Shown here piece after piece: positions 8,871 through 17,641 of a DNA stretch of 34,393 nucleotides (its first letter is position 1; the number at the start of each line of letters is the position of its first letter). The stretch lies in assembly GCA_963728295.1 (NCBI GenBank), contig CAVSKB010000017.1:1-34393 (forward strand), written 5' to 3'. This DNA comes from DATJKD01 sp963728295 (GTDB lineage: Bacteria > Pseudomonadota > Gammaproteobacteria > Steroidobacterales > Steroidobacteraceae). Made by a program: the position numbers and the translations under genes. The notes beneath the pieces were generated by a model that saw nothing but the letters and a program-made list of their open reading frames with translations, was not told the DNA's origin and made no database searches.

Positions 8871-11421
8871 TTATTTTGTTGCGGCGACGTCCGCCATAAT
8901 GCGGCTCGCATTGCTACTGGCTTGGCGCTCAATAGCGCCGAAATCACGCAAGTACTCGAACGCGAAGGTGTCGATACCAAGCTCCTCATACTGGATCACG
9001 TGTGTCAGTTCATGCGCCCAGACTTCGACGTCCTCTTGCGCTTGCGCACCATCGCTGAACGCGATGACCTCACCCAACGTTACCGCGCCGTCCAGGGCGA
9101 ACCAATTTGTCAGCATCCCGTCGACGCTGATGCCCCCCGCCGTGGTCCATTTGGCTTTGTCGAGAATCTGTGCGGGGAAGTATGGATCGAGCGCAGCACG
9201 AATCTGAGGTGGGATCGAATCCACTCCGCGCTCCACGGCCTGCCTGCGCGACTCTCGAATAGCCGCTGCGAGCGCTGGTGCGGCACCTTCCAGGAGGGCT
9301 TCCCGCATGTCTGGGGGTAGGTCTTCAGTGACATCAGGAATCTCCCCCAGACCGAGCGGCTCGATTCGCGGGGCACCCTCGCCGGCAACATGCGGACGCC
9401 CCGCAAAGCCTGCTGCTGTCCTCAGCGCGTCGGCGTCCATCAGCTTGTCACCCATCATGACGATGCGGGACTGCCGAAGGTCGCCGATGCGGGTCGACGG
9501 GTCACCTTCGACGAGGAACAGGTCGGCCGTCTTTCCGACAGCAATTGAGCCTGTAGACCTGTCGGCGCCGACCAGGCGCGCCGGGGCGATGGTCGCCGTG
9601 GCGAGCGCCTCGGCAGGCGTCATGCCAGCCTCGGTGTAGATCTCGAGCTCGCGGACGAGTTCGATGCCGGCGCCGTCGGTGCCTGCGACGATCGGCACGC
9701 CGGCCTGGTGCATCCGCCGCAGGAGTTCAACCATCTTCGCCCAGCTCGCTCGGTAGTCGGCGCGGGTGAGATCCTTCGGCACCGCGAATCCTCCCTGGCG
9801 GAAGCCGCGCTCGATCGTGGGCGGCAACGTGCCTACGAAAGGCGCGTAGGCCGGCGACAGCTCGCCGTTCTCCGGAACGTACAGCGATTCGAACGCCCCC
9901 ATCGTCGGATCGCTGATGATCTTCTTCGCCGCGAGCGTCGCAACGAAGGACTTCATCGGCTCGGCGTCCAGGTCGACGTCCTTGGCATAGCGGCCCGGCC
10001 CCTCGAAACGGGCGATACCGTTCGAGACTTGGATGACGCTGTCCGGCAGTGCCTGCATCATGATCCAGTTGATGTGCGAGATCTCGTCGTACCCGGCATT
10101 GACGGCGTCGAGCGGCCGGATGCCTGCGGGGATGTGACCGTGGACGTGCAGGCCGAGCTTGTGGGCCTCGCCGATGGTGGCGGGAAGCCATTGCGGGTTG
10201 AAGGTGCCGTAGAGTTTTACGCCGATGAAGCCGTTGGCTTTCGCGGTTCGGACCAGCGCGATGGCCTCCGCTTCGCTAGTCGCGACGTTCGCGACTTGGG
10301 CGGTGTACGGTCCCTTGCCGTCGATCAGCGAGGACGGATAGACATTGGGAAACAGCAGCTCGCCCTTGGCGCGACGCGCGGCGCGCGACTGCGTCAAGGC
10401 ATCGCTGTTGCCAGGATCGCGCACCGAGGTGACGCCCATCGAGAGTTCCTGGACACCGGTGTAGTCGTCGCCGACGTGCATGTGAGCGTCCCAGAGGCCG
10501 GGCAGGAGCGTCTTGCCGCGCCCGTCGATGCGTTCGGCGCCGACGGGCACCGCGGTCGACGCGGCCGGACCGACAGCGACGATGCGGCCGTCGTCCACGA
10601 CGACAGTTTGGTCGGCGAGGAATCGAATCGCGTCGGCGTCGTAAAGCCGGACACCGGTGAAGGCGACCGGGCCCTTGGGGATTCGTGGCAGCGAACGGCT
10701 GATCCTGGCAACTTCGGCGGCGAACGCATCGTCCTGCGCCTTCTCGGTGAGCTTCAGCAGGTTCTCGTAGCCGGCAGGCAGCCACGCGAGACCGAAGTTG
10801 ATGCCGAAGAACCTGCCCTTTGCGTCGGTCCACATCGGGGTCGGCGAATTGCTGATTCCCGTCACTGACCAGCAAGTGATCGTCTGGCGATTCGCAGCGT
10901 CGCCGACCTCGAGGGTCGTCAGCTTATCGGCGTGAGCTTTACCACCCGGCAGCAGCTCGAGCGTCCGGCCAGGCGCCTTGATCAGCCGCTCGATGAAGTC
11001 GGCATTGGTGTCCATCGTGCCACCGAAGCTCGCGTAGTAGCGCGGCGCGTTGTAGGCAGCGGCACCCTTATCGACCGGGCTTTGCCACGTCGCCTGCCCA
11101 TCGGCGATCGTTAAAATCTCTGCGGCATCACCCTGCGGGGTGACGCCGCGCACCACAACTTTGCGCTGGCATGCCATCGGCGCCGGGCGTGATCGCGGTG
11201 TCGATCTCCCAGACCTGGCCACGCAGGTTGAGGCTCTCGCGGCTCATGCGCGTGCCGTCGGGAAGCGTCCAGTCCCACGAGTCGCCGTGCTTGCCGCCGG
11301 TTGACAGGATGATGAAGTGACGTGCGTCGGCAGGGGGGTTCGCCAGTTCGGCGGCGGGTGTCTGCGCCTTCGCGGAGACGGCGAATAGCGCGGCGAAGGC
11401 CAGGGCGGCGAGGCGCTTCAT
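8871..11421 (-). CDS. Secreted amidohydrolase fused to a DUF4157-type HExxH domain (frameshift near 5' end)
   Basis: ATG 11421 gives a signal peptide (MKRLAALAFAALFAVSAKAQ). The frame shifts by one base around 11163-11170; the body is open from there to 8871, about 849 residues in all. The central part is a metal-dependent amidohydrolase: DAHMHVGDD (HxH ligands), GFIGVKLYG (Lys), LHVHGHIP and DEISHINW (His), and VAGTDGAGIEL (Asp), followed by the usual beta-sandwich return (GKTADLFLVEGDP). After a roughly 50-residue linker, the last 130 residues carry SIPPQIRAALDPYFP and WAHELTHVIQYEELG, then AIERQA. This is the HExxH peptidase-like signature of DUF4157 ('eCIS core') domains. The fusion lies in one uninterrupted frame. 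It probably acts on imide/amide or peptide substrates in the periplasm; the substrate is unknown. Confidence 0.85.
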
Positions 11422-11543
11422 CGAAGTTGCTCCGAGAGGATCGGTGCCGCAGGCTGACAGAGCCCTGCGTCTGCGGCAAGGCATGTATGGGCCTTTCCAT
11501 TCGCGCCGATGTGCTCGCGCGATGTGCGCCGAGAATGAACTGG

Positions 11544-11744
11544 CTAATGCATCAACGTCGGGCGGCAGCTGAATACGACCGCCCACGTGTCCGGATCAAC
11601 CATCTCAAGCAATCCCTGCTCGACCCTGGGCACCAAGGTCTTGAAGTATGCGATCTCATCGTCGGTTGCGTCCGCGGGTAGCTCAAACTGCAAGCGACCC
11701 CGACCGTTGTATTCGATTTCCAGCGTGATGTGATCGTCGTCCAT
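11544..11744 (-). CDS. Small hypothetical protein (66 aa)
   Basis: ATG 11744 is preceded on the minus strand by GGAGA about 8 bases upstream. The acidic protein (MDDDHITLEIEYNGRGRLQF..., ending in DTWAVVFSCRPTLMH) has the balanced composition of a real gene. It contains an ELPADATDDEIAYFKTLVPR segment reminiscent of helical adaptor proteins. No family is recognised. It lies 122 bp upstream of the amidohydrolase start on the same strand. Confidence 0.6.
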   Translation of the reverse strand: MDDDHITLEIEYNGRGRLQFELPADATDDEIAYFKTLVPRVEQGLLEMVDPDTWAVVFSCRPTLMH

Positions 11745-11858
11745 GGATTGTGTCTCCGTAAGAAACGGATGGCACAGTGGCGGGGCTTCAGACCGGCGGC
11801 CATACGAAAAAGCCTTTAGTTCGTAAGGATTTTTCTGACGTAATTCGTGATGCCGGCT

Positions 11859-11972
11859 GAACTGTGACGCGCTTCTCACTGGACGCTGGCGGAACTGTGA
11901 CGTCAATCGCAGCGCAGCGGGCAGGGACGGGCGGGCGTGCTTCGCAATTGGAGTAGAGACAGAACTGTTGCG
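11859..11972. repeat. Three copies of GAACTGTGACG
   Basis: GAACTGTGACG occurs at 11859-11869 and 11892-11902, with a variant GAACTGTTGCG at 11962-11972, all in the same orientation (period 33, then 70). The repeats lie in a non-coding stretch (11745-12089) upstream of the minus-strand small gene at 11544-11744. They may be regulator-binding sites or a decayed element; nothing else in this stretch is recognisable. Confidence 0.4.
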
Positions 11973-12089
11973 TCAGGCCGTCTGCGGTTGGTCGCGCGTG
12001 GCGCCACGCTTCGTCGCAATGTTGATTTTCTGCAACGTGGCCCCACCATACTTCCGACGCGCCATTCAGGCGCTTCATGGAAGATCCCA

Positions 12090-12164
12090 ATGGCTGTAGT
12101 AGGTGTAGTTTGGCTTGGCTCTGTCGCGCTCTGGATGTTGAAAGAGTTCGACAACCACGACTGA
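12090..12164 (+). CDS. Possible 24-residue membrane microprotein
   Basis: ATG 12090 with GGAAG at 12079-12083 opens a frame encoding a single hydrophobic helix (MAVVGVVWLGSVALWMLKE) with a short charged tail and a TGA stop. The spacing of the ribosome-binding site and the helix look deliberate, but a frame this short could be chance. Confidence 0.3.
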   Translation: MAVVGVVWLGSVALWMLKEFDNHD

Positions 12165-12185
12165 TGACAGGACTAGTTCACGGTA

Positions 12186-12232
12186 TCTAGAAACAAGCGC
12201 CTGGCTGCGGCTCAATCACAGCGCAGGCGCTT
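12186..12232 (-). terminator. Hairpin terminator after the glycine-zipper/small membrane protein operon
   Basis: AAGCGCCTG (12195-12203) pairs with CAGGCGCTT (12224-12232), extended by GCTG/CAGC inside. On the minus strand the hairpin is followed by TTGTTTCTAG and lies 14 bp past the stop of the gene ending at 12246. Confidence 0.55.
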
Positions 12233-12245
12233 TGGCTAAGCTCGA

Positions 12246-12467
12246 CTAGGGCTTCCTTGCGCCGAACAGCAGCAGCGCGCCGCCAATCACGATCGCTCCC
12301 ACGCCAGCCCAGACCGGGACGTTCACGGTCTGTTTGTCCTGCACGGACATCTCGATCGGCCCTATTTTGACGTCGTGTGTCTGCTTCGTGTAGCTGAAGC
12401 TCCCGTACACCAATCCGAGAACACCGGCCGCGATCAGCACGATGGCCGGAATTTTCAAAGCATTCAT
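12246..12467 (-). CDS. Small two-helix membrane protein (DUF3185-like)
   Basis: This 73-residue protein has one N-terminal helix (about residues 5-24, IPAIVLIAAGVLGLVYG), a polar periplasmic-type loop (SYTKQTHDVKIGPIEMSVQD), and a second helix (about 50-68, VWAGVGAIVIGGALLLFG), ending in a positively charged tail. It resembles small DUF3185-like membrane proteins of proteobacteria. Its ATG overlaps the stop of the upstream glycine-zipper gene (ATGA, 12464-12467), so the two are translationally coupled. Function unknown; an envelope stress role is plausible. Confidence 0.7.
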   Translation of the reverse strand: MNALKIPAIVLIAAGVLGLVYGSFSYTKQTHDVKIGPIEMSVQDKQTVNVPVWAGVGAIVIGGALLLFGARKP

Positions 12468-13006
12468 TGGCGATCCACCAGCGAGGTCAACACCAGCTCG
12501 CCGTTCTCAACCGGAATGCTTCGACCCGGGTCGTGGTCCATGCGCACGGTGCCTTCGCGGTCGCCGAGGCGATAGCGCACCTGGTAGCCGTCGGCTTGCT
12601 GCGCGGAATCGTAGGTCGTCTTACACCGCTGCTCGACCGACTGGGTCGTGTTGCCGTCCTGCACGTGCTTCTGGACCTTGCTGCCGGCATAGCCCCCGGC
12701 TGCCGCGCCCGCTACCGTCGCCACCGTCTGGCCCGTGCCGTGGCCGATCTGGTTGCCTATCACTCCGCCCACCACCGCGCCCAGGACGGTCCCTGTCACG
12801 CGTTTCGGATCCTTCGTGGGCGCCTGGCTCGTCACGATTTCGTCGGAGCAGACCTGGCGAGGTGTGCGCACCGTCCGGGTCAGTTGCTCGACGTTGAGGA
12901 CTTCGGCAGAACGCCGGTTATCCATCGCTTGATAGCCGGCAAACGCACCGGCGGCAGTCACCGCCACGCCACCAACGACGAGGCCGGTAATCAATGACTT
13001 GTTCAT
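12464..13006 (-). CDS. Glycine-zipper 2TM-domain envelope protein
   Basis: ATG 13006 follows GGAGA on the minus strand. The 180-residue protein begins with a hydrophobic signal/anchor (LITGLVVGGVAVTAAGAFAG). A central glycine zipper follows, GTVLGAVVGGVIGNQIGHG, then TVATVAGAAAGGYAGSKVQ, typical of the SlyB/PcP-like glycine-zipper 2TM family. There is no lipobox cysteine at the N-terminus, so it is probably not a lipoprotein. The C-terminal region (CKTTYDSAQQADGYQVRYR, GTVRMDHDPG) is conserved in this family. It probably lies in the inner-membrane or periplasmic face and supports envelope integrity. Confidence 0.8.
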   Translation of the reverse strand: MNKSLITGLVVGGVAVTAAGAFAGYQAMDNRRSAEVLNVEQLTRTVRTPRQVCSDEIVTSQAPTKDPKRVTGTVLGAVVGGVIGNQIGHGTGQTVATVAGAAAGGYAGSKVQKHVQDGNTTQSVEQRCKTTYDSAQQADGYQVRYRLGDREGTVRMDHDPGRSIPVENGELVLTSLVDRQ

Positions 13007-13205
13007 TCTGAATTCTCCACTCGACACACCCGTCGCGCGGCGAATTCCCGAAACGGTCCGATGCGGTTGATGTGGATAACTGTAGCTGACGTGCCGGCAG
13101 AGTCTGTTCGCTACCGCACCAAGTGCGCGGCGGGCACTTCGGCCGCCGCCGAATTCCGTGCTTCTGGGCTGGGCCGGTTTTCAAGACTCTACGGCGCCGA
13201 TGGAC

Positions 13206-13239
13206 CCAAAATTAGAAAGGGCCGCTTTTCGCGGCCCTT
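13206..13239 (-). terminator. Minus-strand terminator-like hairpin
   Basis: A 9-bp stem AAGGGCCGC/GCGGCCCTT (13217-13225 with 13231-13239) is followed on the minus strand by TTCTAATTTT. There is no annotated minus-strand gene immediately upstream (higher coordinates), so it may end a small RNA. Confidence 0.5.
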
Positions 13240-13581
13240 CAGTGCGGTGTCTTGGGTTACCACATTGAGTAACCCGTGACTTCCACGACCGTCATGCTGC
13301 GCCGATGTACTCGTCAAAGCAATGGTAAAAAAAAAGAATTACCGGCACCGCGCGATGCCGGGGCGCAGCCCTTCAATTGACCGTGACGGGAATTCGCTGC
13401 GCATTCCGCCCCGACGCCAATGTTATTGAAACGCCCTCTGTGTTCCCCACCGCACCGACAAGCGGCAGACGTTCAGATACTGTCCTTATCGCGTTGGATC
13501 ATGGCTGTCGTTGTGTATCCATACGCGCGTTTCACGGTCGATGATGACGTGATCCATTCGGAACCTAAATTGGAGAGCAAG
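13240..13581. other. Gene-free interval with orphan terminators
   Basis: Besides the two minus-strand terminators, there is an inverted repeat GGGTTAC/GTAACCC (13254-13275) between them. An ORF extending the downstream gene upstream to 13420 has no convincing start signal. I see no tRNA. The interval presumably holds the promoters of the plus-strand gene at 13582 and of the minus-strand gene at 13006. Confidence 0.4.
13327..13361 (-). terminator. Minus-strand rho-independent terminator, orphan
   Basis: The stem CCGGCA/TGCCGG (13342-13347 with 13356-13361) is followed on the minus strand by TAATTC and nine T (13327-13335). No minus-strand protein gene lies between here and 16186, which suggests a short untranslated transcript starting around 13370-13500. 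Confidence 0.55.
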
Positions 13582-14093
13582 ATGACTAGCACTCTGGGAC
13601 GCGAACGGGACAAGACTGCGGGCGCGGCTACGATCCCGGGTCCGCTTGGCGCACATCCGGTTGAAACCGGGCTCGGCTCGGCAGCCGCGGGCGTCGCAGC
13701 GGACGCATCGTTTGGAACGGTAGGCCGTGAGGGCGCCGTAGCAGGCGTCGTGGACGCGGTCTGGCTGGCACTACGATCGACGAATCGATCGACCCCGCCG
13801 CCGAGGAAGCTTACTGGCGCGAGAACTATTCGAGTCGGCCCTACGTAAACCGCGAGTTAAGCTTTAACGAGTATCGTCCCGCCTATAGTTACGGCGTCGA
13901 TGCCCACCGACGTTACGAAGGCCAATCGTTCGAGCAGGCGGAACCCGAGCTGATGCGCGATTGGGATCGCGTCAAAGGCATGTCCAGCTTGACGTGGGAG
14001 AACGCCAAGCACGCGGTCCGTGACTCCTGGCAGCGCGTCAGCGACGTCGTTGAAAGCGCGACGCCTGGAGATTCGGATCACGATCGGAAGTAA
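13582..14093 (+). CDS. Hypothetical glycine-rich/tyrosine-rich protein (frameshift)
   Basis: ATG 13582 follows GGAGAG at 13572-13577. The N-terminal half is small-residue rich (ETGLGSAAAGVAADASFGTV), like a glycine-zipper segment. A one-base loss near 13755-13765 changes frame, after which GTTIDESIDPAAEEAYWREN, YSSRPYVNRELSFNEYRPAY and FEQAEPELMRDWDRVKG continue to TAA 14091-14093; total about 170 residues. The YWRENYSSRPYV-type segment occurs in small proteins of unknown function in beta- and gammaproteobacteria, often near stress genes. Its role is unknown. Confidence 0.65.
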
Positions 14094-14181
14094 GCCGACG
14101 ACCATCGGCTGCCACGGGCCGCGATCTGACGACTGAACAGGGACCATTGAGCCTAACGCAGCACCTCGCGAGATCGCACAA

Positions 14182-14694
14182 ATGCTCAGACTCAATCCCG
14201 TCAAATCAAAACTCGTGTCGGCTGTGCCGCTTGGCAATCTCGTGCTCTTCTCGACCCATAACTCGTGGTGGGCCGGTTTGCGGGTCAATCCTGGCCGCCA
14301 GCTTAGCGTGCATCATGGGGCGCTCATTCTCTTCGGCTTCCACGACGGAGAAAGGCGATTCCCACTCCTTTACTGGCCGAACGCAGGCGACCAATTGTGT
14401 CTGGATCTTGATGCACGACCAGTCATCGCGGCTGACCCGGAGTCGGTCTTACAACACGCCCGCGCAGCAATGACCGGTGCGGGCGTGCTTGCGTGCAGCG
14501 AAATCGGCTGGACCCTAACGGCGCAGGTGGATCAGTCGGGGTCCGAGGTGCGGGCATGGGACTTGGAAACTGGCTTGCTAACCGACATGCCAAGCGTAAC
14601 GCAGCTAATTAGCGGCTGGGTGCTTGGAGTAGCGGGGATAGATGGCAAGTTTGTCCCGTTAGTGCGCGGCACGTCGTCCGCGGGGCTCGGATAA
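14182..14694 (+). CDS. Hypothetical protein (170 aa)
   Basis: This open frame runs from ATG 14182 to 14694 with balanced composition and no membrane segments. Segments such as LVLFSTHNSWWAGLRVNPG and LLYWPNAGDQLCLDLDARP look genuinely coding. No conserved domain is recognised, and no good ribosome-binding site precedes the ATG, so the start is uncertain. Confidence 0.5.
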   Translation: MLRLNPVKSKLVSAVPLGNLVLFSTHNSWWAGLRVNPGRQLSVHHGALILFGFHDGERRFPLLYWPNAGDQLCLDLDARPVIAADPESVLQHARAAMTGAGVLACSEIGWTLTAQVDQSGSEVRAWDLETGLLTDMPSVTQLISGWVLGVAGIDGKFVPLVRGTSSAGLG

Positions 14695-14823
14695 CCGACC
14701 GTACTGGCTTACTTGAGGAGGAGCTCGCGGATAGAGACGATTCGGGGCTTGGCCCGATGCCCTCTCGAGTCCCAGCTCGAGCAGTGCGAACAACGTGGCG
14801 GCAAAGGATCGACCCAGCAATCC

Positions 14824-16140
14824 ATGTATTTTGAAATTTGGGCGCTGATCATCGGCGCGCTGCTGACCGCCATGGCCTTGTCAGGCACGTGGCTCAGGCG
14901 GCTCCCGGTGAGCACCGCCATGCTCTACCTCGCCGCTGGTTACGGTCTCGGCCCCGCGGGACTTGCGCTTCTGGCGCCTGACCCGCTCGCCTACTCTGTC
15001 ATCCTGGAAAGAGCGGCCGAGGTGGCAGTGCTCATCTCGCTATTTGCAGTGGGTCTCAAGCTCGGTCTGCCCTTGTCGGACAAGGGCTGGCGTCTGCCGC
15101 TACGGCTCGCCAGTGTGTCGATGACGATCACGGTGGCGCTGATCGCCGCCATCGGGATGTTAGGGCTCGGCCTGTCGTTGGGCGCGGCCGTTCTGCTCGG
15201 GGCGATTCTTGCGCCCACCGACCCGGTGCTGGCCTCCGATGTCCAGTTGCGCGAGGCGAATGATCGCGACCGCGTGCGGTTCAGCCTCACGGGCGAGGGC
15301 GGCCTGAACGACGGCGCCGCTTTTCCATTCGTGATGCTGGGCCTCGGCCTGCTCGGCCTGCACGATCTGGGCACCGGCGGCTGGCGCTGGCTCGCAGTCG
15401 ATGTGCTCTGGGCGATTTCCGGCGGCCTGCTGATCGGTGGTGTGTCGGGCAGTCTGATCGGGAGGCTGGTGATGTACTTGCGGGGCCGCCACAAGGCATC
15501 CGTCGGCCTCGACGAATTCCTCGCCCTGGGCCTCATCGCACTCGCCTACGGGCTTGCGGTGCTCAGCCACACGTATGGCTTTCTGTCCGTTCTGGCCGCG
15601 GGCGTCGCCCTGCGACGGGTAACGGAATCCCCCGCGGGCGCTTCCAAATCGGCCGCGCGGCAATCGAGTCGTCAGATCAGGCCGGCCAACGAGGCGCACT
15701 CCGCCGATGTGGAACTCGCCGGCGCCTATATGATTCAGGAGGTACAGGGATTCAACGAACAGCTGGAGCGGATCGCAGAGGTCGCGATCGTTCTGGTGGT
15801 CGGTGCGATGCTCTCGTACACCTACCTTCACGCCGGCGCCGTCTGGTTCGTTCTGCTGTTGTTCCTCGTCGTGCGCCCCGTGGCGGTGTGGCTTGGATTG
15901 CTCGGCACGCCGGTATCGCGCGATCAGCGGATCATGATCTCCTGGTTCGGCATCCGCGGCATCGGCTCGATTTACTACTTGATGTACGCGATCAACCGGG
16001 GGCTGCCGCGCTTCCAGGCTGAGCACATCATCGCTCTCACGCTCACCATGGTGGCCGCCTCCATCGTCCTGCACGGAATATCCGTGACGCCCTTGATGGA
16101 TCGCTACGCCCGGAGAAAAGCACAGCGGTCCGGACGCTGA
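14824..16140 (+). CDS. Cation:proton antiporter (CPA1/NhaP-like)
   Basis: The likely start is ATG 14824 (MYFEIWALIIGALLT); an in-frame start at 14713 would add a hydrophilic leader without membrane character. The 438-residue protein has about 12 hydrophobic helices. Conserved transport motifs are present: GAILAPTDPVLASDV and LTGEGGLNDGAAFPFVM, with the Asp residues of the Na+/H+ exchanger core, and WFGIRGIGSIYYLMY in the late helices. A hydrophilic insertion (about 270-305, rich in Ser/Arg) breaks the helices. It exchanges Na+ or K+ for H+ across the inner membrane. It is convergent with the luxE-like gene, 45 bp apart, and unlikely to belong to that module. Confidence 0.9.
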   Translation: MYFEIWALIIGALLTAMALSGTWLRRLPVSTAMLYLAAGYGLGPAGLALLAPDPLAYSVILERAAEVAVLISLFAVGLKLGLPLSDKGWRLPLRLASVSMTITVALIAAIGMLGLGLSLGAAVLLGAILAPTDPVLASDVQLREANDRDRVRFSLTGEGGLNDGAAFPFVMLGLGLLGLHDLGTGGWRWLAVDVLWAISGGLLIGGVSGSLIGRLVMYLRGRHKASVGLDEFLALGLIALAYGLAVLSHTYGFLSVLAAGVALRRVTESPAGASKSAARQSSRQIRPANEAHSADVELAGAYMIQEVQGFNEQLERIAEVAIVLVVGAMLSYTYLHAGAVWFVLLLFLVVRPVAVWLGLLGTPVSRDQRIMISWFGIRGIGSIYYLMYAINRGLPRFQAEHIIALTLTMVAASIVLHGISVTPLMDRYARRKAQRSGR

Positions 16141-16185
16141 CAGCCGCAGGCGAGATGTCCGCCGCCCGCGCAGCGTGCCCATGCC

Positions 16186-17631
16186 CTACAGACGCGTCAG
16201 GAATTCGAGCGCGGCGTCGTGTGCAGTCTGCGCGCCAGCGCAACTGATCTTGTCGTCACCGCCCTGCTGCTCGCTCAGGCGTTCTATGCTTTCCACAAAC
16301 GGGCCCTTGCGGCCGCATGCACAAGCCTGGCGCCCCCAATGCACCGTCACGGCATCACCACTGAGCCCGCCACCCCAGTGAGTTTCAGCGGCGAGATCTA
16401 TGTAACCGAAGCGCCCGCGCTGCACGCCCTCGCGCGGCAGCAGCCGGCCGGATTGAGGGTCCAGAAGATAGATGATCTGGTGAGGCCAGGGATGGTATTT
16501 GTGCTCGCGACATTCCTGCATCAACCCGACCATTTCGGTCATGCCATAGGAGGCGCGCATCTCGGGCACACCGTAGAAGCGGCAAATACGCTCGTACCAG
16601 TCATCAGGGAAAACCGTCCCCTTTTTGCCGCCGCCAGTGATCGGGAATGAATCCGGAGCGAAGAGTCCCTGAATGCCGCGCTTTTCGCCTTCCAGCGTCG
16701 TTTGCAGAAGTGAAACCCATGTGCCCACGAACATCACTCGCCGGCCGCGGTACTCGAGCATCTTGCGGAAGAACGCCTCCATGAACTCCGGAATGCGTCG
16801 TTGAAAGTCCATCATCCGTTCGCGTTGTTCGAGCAAACCGGGGTTCAGCGTCAGCTTGCCCTGCTCGCCCTTTGATTCCGCAGCCGCCAGCCGTCCACCG
16901 AGCGTCAGCAGATCAGCGCTCAGCTTGCCGGGAAACGCGCAGATGAACTCATCCTCGCTGCCGCAGATCGCAGGATAGGCGATGGTCATTGCACGCTGAA
17001 CGTGCCGGCCGTGCCGATACGTGGGCAGAAAGATCGGGACAGTCCCGTTCAATGCGCGTACATCCCCACCGTACTCGCCGCGGTAACCATCCAGGAACTT
17101 GAACCACATCTCGACGTGATGACACGTTTCGATGCGGCTTCGCGGGATGATGGACAGCTTTCCGGACGTTCCGGAGGAATGCATCACCAGCATTGGGGTC
17201 TCTGCTTCGAGCCGATCGAGCCAGCCATCGATCGTGTCGCAGCTGGACACATCCACTTTGCTCAGGTCGTGCGTCGTGAGACGACCGAGCCATTGCGTCA
17301 GCTTGCCGAACTCGTTGCCCTCCAGCAGCGACAGCGGATATGACTTGAGAACCTTGGGCCCGAACAGCAACGGCGCCGCGTCTTCGAGCCGCTCGATCTT
17401 GCGGATATTCTGCTGCGAAGCGAGCTGCCGCAGCGGGACGATCTTCTCCATCAGGCTTCCGAAACGCGCCTTGAGCGTCGCCAGCTGCGTCTCCTCCACC
17501 TCCGGGAACGGCGTGTCGAACGTTTCATCGGTCGACATGTAGATGAAATCGACGGCATCCCGCGGCGGCCTGCCACGTTGCGCCGCAGCTCGACGCGTGA
17601 TGTCAGCCAGGATCGTGCTTGTCGGTTGCAT
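16186..17631 (-). CDS. LuxE-like acyl-protein synthetase (AMP-forming)
   Basis: ATG 17631 is preceded by GGGAAGG on the minus strand; the frame is open further upstream but overlaps luxC and is not protein-like. The 481-residue product carries an adenylate-forming motif, VMHSSGTSGKLSIIPRS, and a second adenylation motif SYGMTEMVG, as in LuxE and phenylacetate-CoA-ligase-like enzymes. It ends with ACACGRKGPFVESIERL, where a cysteine could carry the acyl group. Known LuxE activates a carboxylic acid with ATP, acylates its own cysteine and hands the acyl group to LuxC. It follows the luxC-like gene by 10 bp, so the two form an operon. It is longer than bioluminescence LuxE (about 370 aa), so an N-terminal extension is present. 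Confidence 0.85.
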   Translation of the reverse strand: MQPTSTILADITRRAAAQRGRPPRDAVDFIYMSTDETFDTPFPEVEETQLATLKARFGSLMEKIVPLRQLASQQNIRKIERLEDAAPLLFGPKVLKSYPLSLLEGNEFGKLTQWLGRLTTHDLSKVDVSSCDTIDGWLDRLEAETPMLVMHSSGTSGKLSIIPRSRIETCHHVEMWFKFLDGYRGEYGGDVRALNGTVPIFLPTYRHGRHVQRAMTIAYPAICGSEDEFICAFPGKLSADLLTLGGRLAAAESKGEQGKLTLNPGLLEQRERMMDFQRRIPEFMEAFFRKMLEYRGRRVMFVGTWVSLLQTTLEGEKRGIQGLFAPDSFPITGGGKKGTVFPDDWYERICRFYGVPEMRASYGMTEMVGLMQECREHKYHPWPHQIIYLLDPQSGRLLPREGVQRGRFGYIDLAAETHWGGGLSGDAVTVHWGRQACACGRKGPFVESIERLSEQQGGDDKISCAGAQTAHDAALEFLTRL

Positions 17632-17641
17632 GACCTTCCCC

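Noticed and set aside
9708..10868. A 386-codon plus-strand open frame
   Set aside because: Antisense of the amidohydrolase, which has complete metal-binding motifs.
15160..16182. A 340-codon minus-strand open frame
   Set aside because: Antisense of the cation/proton antiporter; His/Gln/Arg-rich without a domain.
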